Shown in pieces: positions 12,663 through 25,400 of a stretch of DNA of 64,000 nucleotides. A program made the position numbers and the translations under genes. The notes under the pieces were generated by a model. The model was given only the letters and a program-made list of their open reading frames with translations, did not search any database and was not told where the DNA came from. Origin of the DNA: Ichthyophonus hoferi (taxonomy: Eukaryota; Opisthokonta; Ichthyosporea; Ichthyophonida; Ichthyophonidae); assembly GCA_002751075.1 (NCBI GenBank), contig NAOQ01000015.1, positions 106,334-170,333 on the forward strand, in the 5' to 3' direction. Position 1 is the stretch's first letter. Each line of letters begins with the position of its first letter.

Positions 12663-13118
12663 TTGATTGGCCTAGTGATACTTAAGAACCGATTGGCGGG
12701 ATGTATTTTTGAGTTCATTTGTAAATAAATGCAAATAGTGATTTGATTGGTTAAAGTAATCTCATGACCAACAAAAGGAAAACAACATCTTAAATCACGG
12801 AGGTGATCCTAATTGTCGAAAGCTCTCAATGTTAGCTATTGTATTTATATAGACGCGCGCGCTCTACAAATTACATATCGACACATATCTCAGAGGCCTT
12901 TTGAAGGATCACGTCAAAACAATTAAAAAAATCATGCCTAAATAAAAAAGGGATTTGCTAAGATTTCATCAGAATTTAATGGCACGGGGGCAGTTGCCGG
13001 TTTGTTTACAAAGTGTCATAGCTTTCGTATCGGATTCGGCCAGCCTACTCAATACCCTATTGGTCTATTGAAAATTGAGAATCGATTGGCTGGTTCTATT
13101 TTTAGGTTTAATAAGATA
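12663..13118. repeat. Duplicated ~55-bp element with inverted CCAAT motif
   Basis: The sequences from 12665 and from 13060 align over about 55 bases without gaps: ATTGG, CTA, TGA, TT, AGAA, CGATTGGC, GG and TATTTTT occur in the same order and spacing. ATTGG is the reverse complement of CCAAT and occurs twice in each copy, about 30 bases apart. The copies are roughly 70 percent identical by eye and 395 bases apart. Confidence 0.55.
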
Positions 13119-15417
13119 TAAGCTTAGATGCGACATGTTTATTTTAATCGGGCCACTACGTTCAGTTTGTGGTACTAGAATCGATTGTAATTCCGAATAA
13201 TTAATAGGTTTAATGGGATATCGGATGAATCCAGGAGTCCGCCATAAATGTAAAAAAGAAAACCATGCATTGAAATTAATCAAAACTAAGCGATCGCTGT
13301 AGGCGACAAAGAATAACATAAACTTTAACTAACAATATGATGCCAAAATATTTTTTGATTTAATTGATACTTCAGCCTAGTCAGCCTATAACAACTGTAT
13401 TGTTTATAATAAAAGCCTCATTTGCATTAGATAATATGGCCGTAGACCGAGCTGTATCTTTGGCTTATACATAAAGGAGCGGTAATATATATTAAGCTAA
13501 ACTACAAGTACAATTTTGATTAAGCAAATCTTAAACATATAAACTTTGTTGCCTCATAGTAGCTGTTTACGCATTGATAGTATACTAAATATGTTTGTTC
13601 AATTTGCATCTAGATTGGTATTTATACCTTATACTAAGTTTTCATACCGCTTCCGTAAGAAATTCCGGGCATATCTTTGTAGTATCGGCGTTTTTATTGG
13701 AGAGTAAAGTACCCCAATTATACTCGTTGACAGATAGACTAACACGGAAAGCCAACCATAATAAAAGGGTGATGTACATTTTATTTAGATAAAATATTCA
13801 TTTTAATGCCTTAAGTTTTTTTTTGAATTTAAAAAAGAGCAATCGTTTTAAAAGGTCCGAAGCTGACAATATGGATAATAAGTACTATGTATTCTTTTCT
13901 GACGGCGATTGATTCGTGGCTACATTAGATGCTCTGATCTGCAACTCGTAAACCAATAGTGGCAGAGTAAACAGAGGCTAGGATTGGTTCGTTGGAATGG
14001 CTCAGTATAGACTATTAACAGGCAAAACAAGGTATGTGAAAATGGATCTAATGTATCTAATAGTTCCGACAAACGAATGTTTTTCTATTTGCTTTTTGAT
14101 CTATTTTAATTGTTCGAAGTTACTGTCTTTGAGAGTACTAAACTATTAATTACCATTTCTATTGAACAATAAATGAATAAAGTGTACAATGCGGATGAAC
14201 ATCAGTTTCATATGTTACATTTTTATAACCTACAGTGTTCACAAACAAATGCGATTAGTAATTTCATTGTGAAATATTACGTCAATCAATCTGCAAGAGA
14301 AGATATTCGGTGAACTGGAATTTGAACATGTAATAAAAAAACCGCAATTAAAACATTGTACGTAAACATAGATTGTATTGTTTAACAATATTTCTAACCC
14401 CATTTTATTTTATATACTCAATCTTTCTCACCAACCTCAAAGATTGAATATTAACACGACCTTTGGAATTACAGGGGCAATAATCTTAGACTAACATCAA
14501 AATACGGAAACTTTACAATCTGAAATTTTATCTTCTTATGCTGTCATAAAAATATGGCCAATCAATAGTTTTATTATTTCTATTAAGCACAATAACATTA
14601 TAATTGATATAACCAAGATAAAAGTATTGCCTTGCTACCTCTAATTAACATTTTCTAAAAATAAGGTTGAGAACTGCATAGTCCGGAGTATACACAGGTT
14701 TGTTTTTACAGATCCCTGCGCCTCACTTCTATGGTCATTTCAACTTATTTATATTTTATAAGTTGTAGCGCCTACTTACTTTATCCATTGAAAAAAAAAA
14801 GAGTTCTATCTAGCAAAGTAAGATTATAAGCGGTCTTACTGACCAGCCTACAATTGAGTGACATGTCACAATGGGTGTAATTTAAGTGAACGTGTAGTAG
14901 TATAATATTTACCATTTCTTGCTTCTTATTATTTTTCAGTTATGGTCCTATGCTATTTTAGGGCAGAATATCTGGTCTTAATGGCATAAATATATTTTAA
15001 ATTATTTGTTGAAGTATTAGCAACTGAGAAGTACACAAAATTGCTACTATCCTATAAAAGCATTTCTAGTTTCTAGTCACAAAAAATGCTGATTGCATAA
15101 AAATAAGCTCATTTTCTTTTGCGTATTAGAATAAAACTAATAAACAATTTATCAGTTTGAAAAATAAATGGAAGTATTGCATGGTCATTTATAGAATATT
15201 TGGCTTGAAATAATGATACTCTGCCTTAGCATGCCAAATATAGCCCACTATGAAATTTATTACATTGCAAATGGTAAAAGAAAACTAATATATTCTGACA
15301 TTTACATTTTATTTTCTTTACCTGTCAGGTCTGCTATTTGTTTAAAATTATTATTTCCTAAGAAATATTATGGACTTTCATGGTCAAGATTAGGATGCAT
15401 GATGGTTCTATTTAAAA

Positions 15418-15576
15418 TTTAATGTAAAATTTCAACATAAAGATAGGTTTTGTTGTGCTATATATACCTTTATAAATAATTCGACGCAATGATATCTTAT
15501 TTAAGGTAGGCACATTTAGTACACCAATAACCACATATTTTTTTTATAAAAAAAAACAGACTAAAATATTTTCTTC
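15418..15576. repeat. Left copy of the sequence flanking assembly gap 1
   Basis: About 159 bases that recur almost exactly at 15869-16029 on the other side of an N-run. The differences are one C/T and lengths of A/T homopolymers. This pattern is typical of two contig ends that overlap but were joined through a gap. Confidence 0.9.
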
Positions 15577-15863
15577 NNNNNNNNNNNNNNNNNNNNNNNN
15601 NNNNNNNNNNNNNNNNNNNNNNNNNNNNNNNNNNNNNNNNNNNNNNNNNNNNNNNNNNNNNNNNNNNNNNNNNNNNNNNNNNNNNNNNNNNNNNNNNNNN
15701 NNNNNNNNNNNNNNNNNNNNNNNNNNNNNNNNNNNNNNNNNNNNNNNNNNNNNNNNNNNNNNNNNNNNNNNNNNNNNNNNNNNNNNNNNNNNNNNNNNNN
15801 NNNNNNNNNNNNNNNNNNNNNNNNNNNNNNNNNNNNNNNNNNNNNNNNNNNNNNNNNNNNNNN
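15577..15863. other. Assembly gap (287 N)
   Basis: Run of undetermined bases. Its flanks are duplicated, so the true distance may be negative, meaning there may be no missing sequence. Confidence 0.99.
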
Positions 15864-15868
15864 TCAGA

Positions 15869-16029
15869 TTTAATGTAAAATTTCAACATAAAGATAGGTT
15901 TTGTTGTGCTATATATACCTTTATAAATAATTCGACGCAATGATATCTTATTTAAGGTAGGCACATTTAGTATACCAATAACCACATATTTTTTTTTATA
16001 AAAAAAAAACAGACTAAAATATTTTCTTC
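15869..16029. repeat. Right copy of the sequence flanking assembly gap 1
   Basis: Near-identical to 15418-15576. See that entry. Confidence 0.9.
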
Positions 16030-18343
16030 AGACGTCCACATTTGGACTAATATTAGCATACTCAAATTAGTAGTTAGACCGTTTTAAAACTTTTGATGCA
16101 ATACTCATCAACATATGAAAACCAGTTATTAACCTTTTTGAAGCATTATCTCAGATTTAAGAGCACTAAACTTATTTATTGCTAGGTCAACGTTTTTGCT
16201 AATATTGCTTTAAATGCAAAATGTATACACGAGACAGGGTTTATTATATAGATACTAGTTGATCAAATTTCTTTGATCGGCACATAATGCTAAATGCCTA
16301 AGATGCATATAATTTTCACAGTTTACTTATCGCCATTGCAATGTTTTACTCTTTTGACAAATAATCAAACCAAGTATTCTAATAAAACCTTAGGTACAAA
16401 TATGTTTAAAGACTAGACTATGGAAGGTATATTAACATGTTTTTTTAGTAAGACGTAAAAAGTTTAATTTTTATTCCAAAACTCATAATTCGAAAAGTTA
16501 TGGCAATGTCATATATATGCCTTTGCAATCCATTAAGCTACTGCTATCGTATTTTAGTAATTAAAATTGGAAACATTATATGTCAGTCAATCATATTAAA
16601 TTTTAGAGCAAGGTCTCGATCACTTGGTATGGATCAATGATTAATGCTGAAAATATAAGAACCCTTTGGCATTTTCTGGAGTAAAAAAATACTTTAAGAA
16701 AACCTTATGTATAAGCTTAATATTTGTCATTTAAGACTTGTGTGCCTTGGTTTATTATGTAATACTACTGTAATTAACAATTGTTTATTTTAAGACAATG
16801 GCTACAATTTCCATAATGAACCGTACGTCATCAACAAGATTTGATAGGATATAGTATACTAGTACATTGAAATACGTTCTATAATACCTAGTACCAATTC
16901 CCTCGTTAAATATATATATATAAAATAGCATGACTCATATAACTTGCAATATTTATCTCTGGTCTTAAAAAAATTACCATTAGCCAATCAAGAGTTGCTT
17001 TCTTTCTAAATGTACAATCATGCATTTTTGTATTAGCAAACTTACCATTTTACCAAAATTTTGCATGGTATTTCCGTTGTGGGAAAACAATTTAAATCAC
17101 TGTGCAGTTTCTTTCATCATTTTCATGTTTCCTTGGATTATGAATGTGCAAGTGGATGAAAATCTGGTTACAATATTTTAATAAAACAGCGCATTGTATT
17201 CTGTAAAATACAAGAGTATGTCCGCTTTTAACCTCTCCGCAACTACGTTATTCAATTTAAACAAAGAAATTTGCTTTTGGCCTATAGAATTAGAAAGAGC
17301 AGTAAATTCCTGAAAAATTGTAATAGCCGTGCTCTATTTTGGTATCGACTATCAACAATTATCCTTAAACAAAAGTTTAGCAAATAGGTACTATAATATC
17401 TTCCTAGAAAAGCTAAGCTGTTGGTTTTAACAAATTTTTAACGCATCTAAAGTGTACAGGCTAATTTGCCGCTTACTTAAACCCATCAATTAATTATAGC
17501 TACTGCAATGGGTGTATATATCCTTAAATCCTATATGAAAACAAGACATACATATATAACTATATATGCACCACCATAGCTAAAGTTTATAGAAAGAGAG
17601 AAGCTATACAAATACTTTGGAAATACCATATAATCAAAGAGTCAAGATAGTTTTACAGCTGATGCTCATTCTTGGCTCTATAAATGTACAGCATGTTACT
17701 TTTATGATAATTTGGCGAGACCTTTGGCCGATGTAATAATAATTGTCGCCTTGGTGGAAAGCAGATATCGACGGTTTTCAAAAGGCAAGTTTCAAAATAA
17801 CATTTCGATACCTCATTTCAAAACAGATCAAAATTTATAAGCCAGTACAGTAGGGACTATAACATATCTAAAAAATACAAACGCAAAAATAAATACGCAA
17901 AAAGAGATAGAATTAATACAAGAGGAGAAATAAAATAAAGAAGAGATACTAAGGACTCAAAATCATAAGTAGGTAAGCCACTGGTAACGACAACGGGAGA
18001 GGGAAAAAAAAAAGGAGAGAATAAAACAAAACAAATAGTTATCAAACAGAAAAAGAAAAAAATTATGAAAGTAATTGACTACCATAGCAATTAAACCATA
18101 ATATTTAATACAAAAACATACTAAATTGCGTAATATATAACATAAATCCCAACAAATTCCCAAATAAAACGGAAAATTTTGAACAAGCGCGCCATAATTT
18201 GTCGTAGTCTGTCGTAGTGTTTTATAATATTAATCTACCAGTAATATTAAGGCATCTAGTTTATGATTGCCTAAGCAATGAATTATTTAAACACCAACCA
18301 TATGAACTAAAATGGCTTATTATATAGTTACTGGACCTCTGCC

Positions 18344-18421
18344 ATTGGCAGGTTCAATTTTGATCAATCATCTTTGGTATATACTGCTGCTTAGCAAAGA
18401 TTGACCAAGAGCCTGCCATTT
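18344..18421. ncRNA. Imperfect ~78-nt hairpin, possible small-RNA precursor
   Basis: The left arm 18344-18377 pairs with the right arm 18394-18421 around a 16-base loop: TGGCAGG with CCTGCCA, then TC, then a 4-base bulge, TTG, a mismatch, TCAATC with GATTGA, a 3-base bulge, and TTTG with CAAA. About 23 pairs form with two bulges on one arm. The size resembles a microRNA precursor, but no conserved microRNA is recognised, and an ancient inverted-repeat element would look the same. Confidence 0.25.
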
Positions 18422-20699
18422 CATATAACGTAGCAGTAAGACAGTAGTACACTCCAATGGAAAGCCATAACATAACGATCATTTGATGGCGATCGTTGCA
18501 GAGGCTTGGTGAGTTTCAGCAGAAAATACCCATCTAAAAAAAAGCCATACATCCAATTAGGCACTGTTTTATGATTTTCTCGATTGTTCCGACCTATATA
18601 AGTGGCTGTTGGTTGCACAACTTTAAAATTGCACTGTTCCAACATACACAGTTCGTACAAAGAAACCATTATATAATCAGTTTCGCATTCTCTAGAATAT
18701 ATATTTAGGAGGCTATTTAGGAGACATAGCTTCATTTGGAACTTAAACCTCTTTTCCAATATTCAATATACGGCTCAGACTGTTTCATGATCTATTGCCT
18801 TGAAGGCTTTGTTACAGATCTAAGGCCAGTGCTCTTCGGCGGCCAGACCCTAGATTTTGGAAGCTTTGGTCCTGATATAAGTCAAGCTGCGAGCATTTAA
18901 GAAAATGGTTTCTGCTGTGGCTATCCCGCACCGGCCTTAAAGCTAGCTTTATTACTAGACTTGTAGGTTGATGGCAATCTGCGTGAATGGCGGAAAATGA
19001 GGTACATATGTGACGATTTTATTTTATGGGTTAGATTATGGAAATGGAGAAAGGACTTCTAATGTCTCCTCTACGTTGGCCTACATAATTGGAAGAACTC
19101 AGTAGACCATTTATCTTATATACCAGAACTAAGAAAGATGGCAGGAATCATTAAGTAGTCGGATCAATACAGACGAAGGACGTATTAAAAATAAGCTTTT
19201 CACATAAATTATTTTAGGCCTTGACATTCCAGAGTGTGTATTCAACTTATTCAAATCAGATCCCCAGACCATATCATACAACATAAGAGTCACGGTGTAT
19301 TTTATTTAATCTCATATCTATCTTAAATATTCAAGGAAGAGCTTCGTTATCTTTTTCCTATTCTCTTCGGATGTCTATCCACTTGCTGCCGAGCCACAGA
19401 GTACTGTGAGCTTTTAGTCATAATTGTTACTTTTCGAAGGGAATAATAGTAATTGCTTCGTAATTTATTGGAAGAAGATGACAGCATGCTTTTATGATTT
19501 TTTTTATTTTGGGTTAGTTACGGATACTCCTTGACCAGGTTAGATGATTATACATATACTTGGACCTAAGTTAATGCGCCTTATGTATTTCTTACAAGTT
19601 GCTTTTTTGGTGCTGTCGGACAATGAGGGAGATCCGACCTGATACTATTAGTTTAAGGTCAAGTCCTTTAAGTCTGCTAAAATCTTTTTTTGTGCATTTC
19701 CGGTTGGTCATGCGACCTAGCCCGCCCGACTGGCTCGATTATGCTGACTTCTTACGTTGCGACCTCTTAAACAGAATAATTAAAAGAGCAAGAAATTTTG
19801 AACACAAATTTACAATTATACATCTTAAGATGCGATTATACTCCCCATTAATCAGAAATTCATCCAAAAATACCAACCAAAACTTCTGTTTGAGTATGGA
19901 AGTTACGAGACTCTCCCAGAACTAGAAAAAGTTGTGACCAAAGAATAATAGCGTTGATGTTCTAGCCCTAATATAAGGAATCTGTAACTTTATTATTCGC
20001 AGGGAATCACGGGCTTCCGTCGGAGTAATGTGTGAAACTATGTACGTAATGCTGTTTGGCTCTGTCCCGTGGTGTAGTTAGAACTATAAAGTTATATTTG
20101 AAACAACAGTTTTAAACGATTGGAAGATAAAATATTTCTGATATAGTGGCCGTAAACAATATTATATATCTGATTTGATATAGTTCTAGTGAGCTAATGA
20201 TGAGAATTGCAAAGTAGGCGGCCGAAAAAGTCAAAAGCATGAGCAAATGAATGCAAAGAAAATATCCAAAAGGCTTTTATTGGCGCAGTTAAATTGCAAA
20301 GACTTGAAAGATCTGAATATATACTTTATTGCGAATAACCCAACAATAATAGAGCCTCATAATTTGAAAAAATATTACACGAGAAATAATACTAATTTAA
20401 TGTAATAGATGCTTAATAGTTGTATATCGAGAATATCCGTAATGGCTCGATTTCAGGAAGAGCCACTTTGAATTGGATGTCTCTTGTGTGATTGGTCTAT
20501 TCTTATATATCCTTATCCTACGACGAGCCACAGTGAGAGTTTTGTTTAACATTTATTATCTGTTTTATACCGACATACGAAAGGTTTATGGTTACTTCAG
20601 ATAAAGTTCGTGTGTGCACTTAGTTATGTTTCCCTCGCAAAGAAAAAAAATAAATCTGTCTCATTTTTGCTCAAGTGTATGTATAAAAACAAAAAAAAG

Positions 20700-21176
20700 A
20701 TGGTGGTAGAACAAAATGAATTATTACCAGCCATGATGGTTGAGTTGGACGTGGCGTGTGGTTTCTTTACACGTCTGTTAAAAAACACAGGTTTAGTGGA
20801 AAAAGAAAAAATAAAACGTTTCACTGAAATCCTTAGGTCTACTTTTGAAAATTGTTACATAGACTGCTGGTTTCCAGAAAAACCATTTCGTGGTTCAGGA
20901 AACCGATGCATTCGTGTACATCCATTCAAAATGGACCCTTTACTGGCTGAAGTGGCCGAACTGGCCTGCATTGAAGATGTGGGAGACTTACTTCCACGAG
21001 AGTTTACCTTCTGGATAGACCCTAACTGTGTTTGCTATCGTTTTGGAGAGCGCACACCCACTTTTGAGTTATACGATGGTGTAACAATTCGTTCTCCTGT
21101 ACTTCACACCCAAGAATCGGTGATCTCATTTACTTCTTTCCCAGTATTATCAACACGGCAATCAGTCACAGTTTAA
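20700..21176 (+). CDS. BTG/Tob antiproliferative family protein
   Basis: Unspliced 158-aa protein, close to the 150-170 aa of short BTG proteins. In animals BTG/Tob proteins bind the CNOT7/8 (Caf1) deadenylase and slow the cell cycle by promoting mRNA decay. Seen: an N-terminal helix region (ELDVACGFFTRLLKNTGLV, like ISKFLRTKGL of BTG1), box A at residues 53-73 with YIDCWFPEKPFRGSGNRCIR, KMDPLLAEVAELA, and box B at 98-117 with LLPREFTFWIDPNCVCYRFG. Both boxes are nearly canonical. The C-terminal tail after residue 120 is short and has no clear PAM2 motif, so it resembles BTG1-4 more than Tob. ATG 20700 was chosen for its good context (A at -3, G at +4); an in-frame ATG lies at 20679. It stands alone between two long non-coding regions. 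Confidence 0.93.
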   Translation: MVVEQNELLPAMMVELDVACGFFTRLLKNTGLVEKEKIKRFTEILRSTFENCYIDCWFPEKPFRGSGNRCIRVHPFKMDPLLAEVAELACIEDVGDLLPREFTFWIDPNCVCYRFGERTPTFELYDGVTIRSPVLHTQESVISFTSFPVLSTRQSVTV

Positions 21177-22493
21177 TTTTCTAGTAAACAACGGGGTTGT
21201 TGGAGGTAGCAAATTAATGCACCAAAAACAAAGCCCTTGTTTCAATGCAATCTGTTTTCTTAAAATGCAATGCGTGAATATTTGAAATGATTATGTACAT
21301 TGTTTCGCGCGGTATTCTCAAATATGAATACGCTATTTGATAGATTTATTATTTTGAAATACAAAGATACAGGTGAGTTAGTTTTTGACTATACAACCCA
21401 TTTTTTCTTTCTGGAGCGCACTAGGGGACTTAGAAGGTAACCTATATCCTAAAGCACTTCCAGTTACACAAAATGGAATTTAGGTCTTTTACGTAATTTT
21501 TAAAGTTCAAGCTAAAATCTACCCTTTTAGAACGTCATAGCCGGGGTATAACCACGCGTTTGTAAAACTGTTATAAGTAAACATATTCGCCAAGTACTGT
21601 TTCTTAAATTACATTTAATATATATTTTGGTCGTAACTCCAACATTTTGTTATTTTTACTGCTATATTTTTTCCTCTCAAAAATTGTGTAAGTCGAAAGA
21701 AGCAAGCTGGTGCAAATAAAGCTACTACAGGAATAACAATAAAATAATTATAAAGAAAGGAAATAATAAAAATAGGTGGCAAAGTATAAGTCAATATATA
21801 CACAGAACGTTCCAAATCATTTGAAATGGAATAAATACATTAAGAGTGCAATGCAATAGTCATTTGTGCAAGAAAATTAATCAAAAAGAGGACACAAGGC
21901 TCCATCTCCTCAATATACGGGAATGTAGTTGGAAACAATCTGATTGTACATGTTTGCATTTAAATGGGCATTACTATAAGGTATGTGCAGCCACCGCACA
22001 GCTCTGGTTGCCTGTAGTTATTAAGGCAGTATGGGTGGTCTAAATTTAGCTACTAGATTCCAATAATGTACATAGTTACTGTAAGCCATAATAAGGCATC
22101 TATTTGGGTGCCAACAGAATGCTGAGTTGTATAACTACTACATATATGAACACACAAAAAGTTGTTTTTCCAAGAGCATTCGCACATAAAAATCATGAGC
22201 ATTTTCGTATATACATATATATGTATTGTATATTTAAAACGTACTCTTGAGGGAGTTAAGAAAAAAGTTAACACGAATTTTGTATGGAAACGGATCCACA
22301 AATACTTGTATGTACCACGTGCACATTTTTTTTAACGTGCACAATACTTGTTATTTCGGTCTCCATGACTGATCTAGACAATTAGTACATATACAAATGT
22401 GTGTTCTAGAAGTAGGGTTGTATGGTTGTTTATCCGAAAAAACAAGCCAGCTCAAATGCTTTTCACACTCTGGAGAATAAAAAATGTAGCGTC
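21177..22493. other. Intergenic region, nothing recognised
   Basis: AT-rich spacer between the convergent BTG/Tob gene and the 3' end of the RWDD1-like gene. Only short ORFs without family resemblance occur. Confidence 0.6.
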
Positions 22494-25400
22494 CTAATCG
22501 TCCTCCTCGGAAAATTCCAAAGGTGCCTCTTCCTCAAAGAGAGACTCATCCACATCCCCGGCAGCCAGTGCTCTCTCTGCTGATACATCAATATCTTCAT
22601 CGCCTATTGGAACAAAGGGAATAGCCCGTTTAGATAGCCAGGTAGAAGAGACAGATACATTTTCGGCATAATATTGGAGTTTGTATGTTTGGGAAATGCA
22701 GGCATATATATTATAAAAACAAAAGAAAAACAAGGTAGTAGCCCAATTTGAGCTTTTTTATAACAAGAGTATTTGCTTTCCTTCAAACTCAAAGCAATTG
22801 TTTTTCTGGGTATGCACCAGCTAATAAATAGTAATGAACAATATAATGCTAGAAGAAAGAAGGTAATAGACACATGATATTAAGGCGAGAAAACTTCTGC
22901 ATAGATGAAGAGGTCGAGTTAAAGCTGAATGAGAAAAAACAAGCAGTTTATGGAGTGTACACATTATCGTCTCTCCCACTACAATATGTCCAAGTTCGTC
23001 TCATTATCCTCAAACTAATAACCATGTTAACCTTCCCTAACATAATTAATTACGTTTGACCTAATAAAATTGATTAAAAAAACATTTAATAGGAAGTTAA
23101 ACTCCATACACTCACCTTCCTCCATCAGACCATAGTCCGATACCATCATAGTCTTGTCTGTCTCGAACATTTGACGTCCTGCATCATTACAAAGTTTGTG
23201 TGCACATTTATAAATATTAACACACATGGATCAAATTTCATATATGTATCCCCATAAACATCAACAAACACATACACATCGTTCACTAGACCCCCCAGCT
23301 AATCTCTTACAGAAGGGATTACCTTTACACACCAGTAAAGTAAAAAAAACCTAATAAACAAACCTAGTCGTAGTTAGGCATCCGCATGTCTAAATGTGAC
23401 ATGTACACTAATAACATTAATAGATGCATATCACACGTCGACCTCTCTAGTGAGCCTAAAGACTAAGTCTAATCACCCAGTTATAAACAAAAACCCGGTG
23501 TTCCCAATATATATCTATATATATAAAGTCATTTGTTTACAACCCTTTTATGACGTGTGCAAGTATATAAGTGAGCAAAGTGCTTACTGCTTACAAAACC
23601 ATAAAATAAAATAACTTTAAATATAAAAGACTGAAAATCTAGATATGGGTAGCGGTTATAACCATCAATCATTGGTTGTTAGTGAAGGTCATAACAGTAC
23701 CATGAATATGTACAACGAAAAACATTATGCTCGATAACACAAATAATTGCTCGAGTATATAAAATAACAATGGTAGAGCTGTCCCCCTAGCCATTCATTA
23801 TTTCTTAAACTATATAGCCAAACTGTTCATAATAAGAAACAACCCTGACTTGACACAGTAAGCCATTGTAGGTCCAATTGGTAATCAAGTAGATAGCCAC
23901 TAAAAATCCAGGTCATAATAATAAAATTAAAACTAGATACATGAATGCTACAGACTATAAGAGTCATTAGCTTACCAGTTTTTTTCACTGCCTTGTTAGA
24001 ATCCTTGGTAGCCTTTCCAGCCACTCCCCCCTGTATTTCCTTTTCAAAATTGTCTCGCCATTCCACGAAATTCTCTCTAGTTACTGGTGTGCCTGCAAAC
24101 TTGGCCTCTTCCTAAATTTATATATTGGAGTGCATTCTTCCTTAGTATGATGTAATATACATCATTCAACATCTTTGAGATAATGCTAATCCCTCAAAAA
24201 TTATAAGTAGCCCAAAAATGAAACTTGTTAATAAAACAACATCTTCAGAAAACAACCAAAGATTCAACAGTATTGTCAAGTCGGTGCAAATAAGTAGCTA
24301 GGTAGAGATATTATATGACTATTAATCTGGGTATATGAAATTTAAATATTATAAACATCGTTGTGTACGAAGGATGATGAATGATCTGGCTCAATATATT
24401 ATATATATATAGGCTATCAGCCTTTCCTATCTAACCCCAATACATGTACACTCACGGTTTTATAACGCTGGTAGAAGCAAAAACACACCAGTCAACCTTA
24501 AAAACAATATTGCCTATACATAATGTAGAGTTGGATAGATGAAAAGAACCACAAGGAACATGTTGCCCAGCTATCCCATGGAGTTATACATTAACCCTAC
24601 AAAAGTAGTAAGAAAGCACAATGAAATGCATGATGCTTATTTAGATAGATAGGGTAGGTGGATAGCTTCAGAAATACTAGTTATCTACACCTGCGACCTT
24701 CCACGTATTACTATAGGGTATATATCTATTATTTCCCCTGTCCTCGCTATCTTCCCCGAATTTATTCCTACACATCTACCTACCTCTGCCTTCAAACGCA
24801 GTTTATCAATGTCTATTGCATCCATTTCCTCTTGCAGGGTTTTCCTTCGGGCATCAAGCCACTCCTTTGCCTCCGATGCAAGCAAAAAGCACATTACCAT
24901 GCCGATATTTTCCTCGGCCTGAGCAACACAACGCATACCATATAATAATCAGATGCACACACTATCCATATATTCAGCAGACCATTTGGTAACCTGGGTC
25001 CAAAGCATTGCATATTTCGACATTGAATGATAAATGGGCTTCATTTGAACTCATCTAAGACATGCCATATTGTGTGTATATATGCACGTACAAGAGAGAA
25101 AACAAGCATGCCAGAAAATATACATAACTAAAGGGATGGAGAATGGTAGGATGAAAACCTAACAACCCAACCTATCGTTAGTAGGTGAGTGTGCTCACAA
25201 TCAATATTATTATGAAAAAATGCAAGAAAATAGCCTACGTAATATGCAATTACCCGGTTTTCAATGCGCAAGGTTATTATGTATTAGCCATGCCCTTCCA
25301 TCTTACATACAAAGATAGCCACCTGTTTAAAAAATTCAGTACATTTTCCGACAACAATTTTAAGTAAAAAATGGGCTGATCGATAGACAATAAAAGACCC

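Larger units (their letters stand above)
10499..20699. other. Long region without a recognisable gene
   Basis: About 10 kb of very AT-rich DNA between the AP2-like ORF and the BTG/Tob gene. ORFs are short (at most about 112 codons, 18421-18759 minus) and match no family I know. Contents: a 22-base poly-T run followed by five G (12589-12615), a duplicated element containing CGATTGGC (12665 and 13060), an assembly gap with duplicated flanks (15418-16029) and an imperfect hairpin (18344-18421). This could be a regulatory landscape for BTG/Tob, decayed mobile DNA, or a gene with small exons that I could not see. Confidence 0.5.

Noticed and set aside
18421-18759. 112-codon minus-strand ORF as a possible transposase remnant
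   Set aside because: No catalytic motif, terminal repeat or family resemblance could be recognised, and stops are frequent around it.
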